Positions 61,940 through 64,000 of a stretch of 64,000 nucleotides of DNA are shown piece after piece. The notes beneath the pieces were generated by a model. It had not been told where the DNA came from. It worked only from the letters and a program-made list of their open reading frames with translations, and made no database searches. Positions within the stretch are counted from its first letter, which is position 1. Every line of letters starts with the position of its first letter. The stretch covers positions 1 to 64,000 of the forward strand of contig CAUDEL010000001.1 of NCBI GenBank assembly GCA_958448555.1, given 5' to 3'. Both the position numbers and the translations under genes were made by a program. Origin of the DNA: Limiplasma sp958448555 (GTDB lineage: Bacteria; Bacillota; Clostridia; Christensenellales; Aristaeellaceae).

Positions 61940-62854
61940 ATGAACATTGAAAGATACCGGGGCGTCATCCCCGCCTTCTACGCCTGCTACGACGAGGCGG
62001 GACAGGTGAGCGCCGAGCGCACGCGCGCGCTGGCGCGGCATCTGGTCAACAAGGGCGTCAAGGGGCTGTATGTGGGCGGCTCCTCGGGAGAATGTATCTA
62101 CCTGGAAAAAGAGGAGCGCATGGCCATCCTCGAGGCCGTCATGGCCGAGGTGAAGGGCGAATGTACGATCATCGCGCACGTGGCCTGCAACAACACCCAC
62201 GAAAGCTGCCAGCTCGCCGCCCACGCCGAGAGCCTGGGCGTGGATGCCATCGCCAGCATCCCGCCCATCTACTTCCATCTCCCCGACCATGCCATCGCGG
62301 CCTACTGGAACGCCATCTCCGACGCCGCGCCGCATACGGACTTCATCATCTACAACATCCCCCAGCTGGCGGGGGTGGCGCTGAGCGTGCCGCTGCTGCG
62401 TGAGATGCGCAAAAACCCGCGCGTGATCGGCGTCAAGAATTCCTCCATGCCCACGCAGGACATCCAGATTTTCAAAGCCGAGGGCGGGGAGAACTTCGTG
62501 GTCTTCAACGGCCCGGACGAGCAGTTCGTGGCGGGCCGCGCCATCGGCGCCGACGGTGGCATCGGCGGCACCTACGCGGTGATGCCCGAGCTGTTTCTGG
62601 CCATGGACCGGCTGATCCGCGAAGGCAGGCTGGAGGAGGCCCGCAAGGCGCAGTACGCGGCCAACGACATCATCGCCCAGCTATGCGCCTGCCGTGGCAA
62701 CCTCTACGCCGTGATGAAAAAGGTGCTGGAGAAGCGCGAGGGCCTGCTGCTGGGCAGCGTGCGCGCGCCGCTCCCCCCCGTTTCGGACGCGGACCTGCCG
62801 CAGATTGAAAAATGCGCCGCCATGATCGGCGACGCGGTGCAGAGGCTCGCTTAA
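61940..62854 (+). CDS. Dihydrodipicolinate synthase/N-acetylneuraminate lyase family protein
   Basis: 304 aa TIM barrel. Schiff-base Lys in VIGVKNSS (about 165), Tyr in YNIPQLAG (about 138) and the GxSGE loop GLYVGGSSGECIYL. The GSSGE form and the sugar-operon context favour N-acetylneuraminate lyase over DapA; other 2-keto-3-deoxy acid lyases are possible. With the AGE epimerase it would feed GlcNAc/ManNAc catabolism. nanK and nanE are not seen in the window. Confidence 0.88.
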   Translation: MNIERYRGVIPAFYACYDEAGQVSAERTRALARHLVNKGVKGLYVGGSSGECIYLEKEERMAILEAVMAEVKGECTIIAHVACNNTHESCQLAAHAESLGVDAIASIPPIYFHLPDHAIAAYWNAISDAAPHTDFIIYNIPQLAGVALSVPLLREMRKNPRVIGVKNSSMPTQDIQIFKAEGGENFVVFNGPDEQFVAGRAIGADGGIGGTYAVMPELFLAMDRLIREGRLEEARKAQYAANDIIAQLCACRGNLYAVMKKVLEKREGLLLGSVRAPLPPVSDADLPQIEKCAAMIGDAVQRLA

Positions 62855-62888
62855 AGCGCCCGATGGCGCCCTGAAACGGATTCCCCTC

Positions 62889-62918
62889 AGGCCGTTGACC
62901 AAGCCAGGTCAACGGCCT
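62889..62918 (+). terminator. nan-operon terminator, proximal copy
   Basis: AGGCCGTTGACC...GGTCAACGGCCT, a 12-bp stem 34 bases after the lyase stop, followed by the repeat (CAGACTG), not U-rich. Identical to 63091-63120. Confidence 0.72.
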
Positions 62919-63090
62919 CAGACTGCTGACAAACACTTTCCGGGAGGTTTGGAGGGCCCGCAGGCCCTCCAAAGTGGATTCGTATCGCCCGGCTTTGCCG
63001 GGCGGGCGGGGAGTTTGCGCCCCTGGGCGCAAACATTTCTTAAGCATCTGGCGAAAAAGGCCACCGCAGGCGGACTTTTTCGACAACCTG
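62919..63090 (-). repeat. Terminator-nested structured repeat, complete inverted copy (172 nt)
   Basis: Reverse complement about 95% identical to 37409-37580; same length, same hairpins. A change in the first hairpin keeps pairing through a G-U pair (CCGCC/GGTGG). The rest of 62855-63154 holds no gene. Confidence 0.85.
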
Positions 63091-63120
63091 AGGCCGTTGA
63101 CCAAGCCAGGTCAACGGCCT
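63091..63120 (+). terminator. nan-operon terminator, distal copy with U-run
   Basis: Exact second copy of the 30-base hairpin, with its last T continuing into TTTTGG, so this copy should terminate the plus-strand operon. Confidence 0.78.
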
Positions 63121-63154
63121 TTTTGGTGATGCGGGGCCCGGGGAAAACGCGGCG

Positions 63155-64000
63155 TCAGCGCCCCGTGCGGCCGCCGCGCTTTCTCAACCCGGCCAGAAGC
63201 GCCGCGCAGCACAGGCTGAGCGCCATCAGCACAAGCCACAGCCCCGTATGGCTGTCATCGCCCGTCTTGGGCGGAAGGACGACCCTGCGGTTGACAAAGC
63301 GCGCCGTCGCCGTGCCGTCCGGCTCGATTAAGCCCTCCGCGCCCTCCGAGGAAACCGTGTATGCTTCGTTTGCTTCCTCCTGCACAAGGTAGCCCACGCC
63401 CGCGGGCAACCCGCTCGCCGTTACGGTCTCGCCGTGCCGAAGGGTAAACTCCGCCACGCCGGAACGGAAGGTCATTTCGCCGAATCGCCCGTCCACCGCG
63501 CGATCGCTCAGGATAACGGTAAAGCCAAAGGCCGTCTTGGACGACAGGTTGCTTCCGCTCACGGTCTTGCTTACGCTCAGGTTCCCCCGCGGGATGCTCT
63601 TCATGTTCGTAAACGCCGCCGTGGCGGTCCCCTCGGCCGGAATCCGACCACTGGCGCCGGTGGCCCGGGTGGTATAGCCATCCTGACTGGCTTCGGTCTC
63701 GCTCACGAAATAGTCAATCCCCGCGGGCAGGCCCGTGGCGGTCATGGCCTGGTTATGCTTTAGGGTGAACGTCGCCTTGCCGCCTGTGAAGATCATGCCG
63801 CCGTAGTCGCCGCTGATGCCCGTATCGCCGAGCGTGACGGTGAAGTTCCATTCCCTGTCGGTTTCGCCCGCGTTCCCGGCGACCGTCTTTGTTACGGTTA
63901 GGCCGCCATATACGTTTTTGGTATTGGTGAACGCCGCCGTGTCGGTCGCATTGGCTTGGATTTTACCGAGGATGGTGCCTCCGTCTGGCGTGGTGACATA
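63155..64000 (-). CDS. Cell-wall-anchored repeat protein (DUF7601/Cna_B-like), 5' end beyond window
   Basis: 281 residues visible; the frame remains open to the window edge, so the N-terminus is missing. At least two full repeats of about 100 residues (GNLSVSKTVSG..., TASGLPAGVGYLVQEE; GGLTVTKTVAG..., TATGLPAGIDYFVSET), typical of surface adhesin or pilus stalk domains. The C-terminus has the sorting signal PPKTGDDSHTG, a membrane segment and RKRGGRTGR. Converges with the nan operon. Confidence 0.88.
   Translation of the reverse strand, partial: YVTTPDGGTILGKIQANATDTAAFTNTKNVYGGLTVTKTVAGNAGETDREWNFTVTLGDTGISGDYGGMIFTGGKATFTLKHNQAMTATGLPAGIDYFVSETEASQDGYTTRATGASGRIPAEGTATAAFTNMKSIPRGNLSVSKTVSGSNLSSKTAFGFTVILSDRAVDGRFGEMTFRSGVAEFTLRHGETVTASGLPAGVGYLVQEEANEAYTVSSEGAEGLIEPDGTATARFVNRRVVLPPKTGDDSHTGLWLVLMALSLCCAALLAGLRKRGGRTGR

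Overview
The window is about 64 kb of high-GC, densely coded bacterial DNA. Gene content points to an anaerobic, spore-forming-lineage clostridium. The evidence is a SCIFF ranthipeptide with its radical-SAM maturase, a greA-lysS pair, a spoVT/yabM(spoVB-like)/mazG cluster, RqcP, HU and strong Gram-positive Shine-Dalgarno sequences. The high GC suggests a lineage such as Oscillospirales or Christensenellales rather than low-GC Clostridium, but I cannot name a genus from sequence alone. I saw no rRNA, tRNA or CRISPR array.

Layout. 1-8.3 kb holds HtrA protease, the SCIFF pair, a NUDIX hydrolase, greA, lysS with a C-terminal tRNA-binding domain, an XRE regulator and an FkbM methyltransferase. 8.3-17.3 kb is a minus-strand carbohydrate operon (RraA-like, ABC binding protein, two permeases, PPC/DUF296 protein, TIM-barrel isomerase, SDR, RpiB-like, AraC regulator, IlvD/Edd dehydratase) that looks like sugar or sugar-acid catabolism. 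17.8-25.6 kb holds a MATE exporter, polyphosphate kinase, cysE-cysS, a ComEA-like protein and leuA. 25.6-32.5 kb is a surface-polysaccharide locus (initiating sugar transferase, epimerase, four glycosyltransferases) ending in an odd exported poly-cysteine protein. 32.6-37.4 kb is an FtsX-type ABC exporter with adaptor and TetR regulator. 37.9-44 kb has a SWIM/SNF2 helicase, an epimerase, a second TetR and a DUF362 ferredoxin-like protein. 44-53.5 kb is a minus-strand housekeeping block (holA, comEC, ispF, ispD, rqcP, M42 peptidase, HU, mazG, spoVB-like). 53.5-55.7 kb is a large serine recombinase fused in frame to the C-terminal part of SpoVT. 56.6-62.9 kb is an amino-sugar (probably sialic acid) module (AGE epimerase, GntR regulator, ABC importer, NanA/DapA-family lyase). 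The window ends inside a cell-wall-anchored repeat protein.

Two observations stand out. First, a family of structured, non-coding repeats of about 164-172 nt occurs four times (1-54 partial, 17648-17811, 37409-37580, 62919-63090). Each complete copy has CAG...CTG ends and several GC-rich internal hairpins. Each lies between two identical copies of the local terminator-like hairpin, whose sequence differs from locus to locus; usually only the hairpin farther from the gene keeps a clear U-run. This looks like an element that targets terminator stem-loops and duplicates them. Second, spoVT is represented only by its C-terminal 154 codons, fused to a serine recombinase and followed by spoVB-like and mazG genes in the order known from Bacillus. 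This suggests a spoVT-interrupting element comparable to skin in sigK, with the 5' end of spoVT outside the window.
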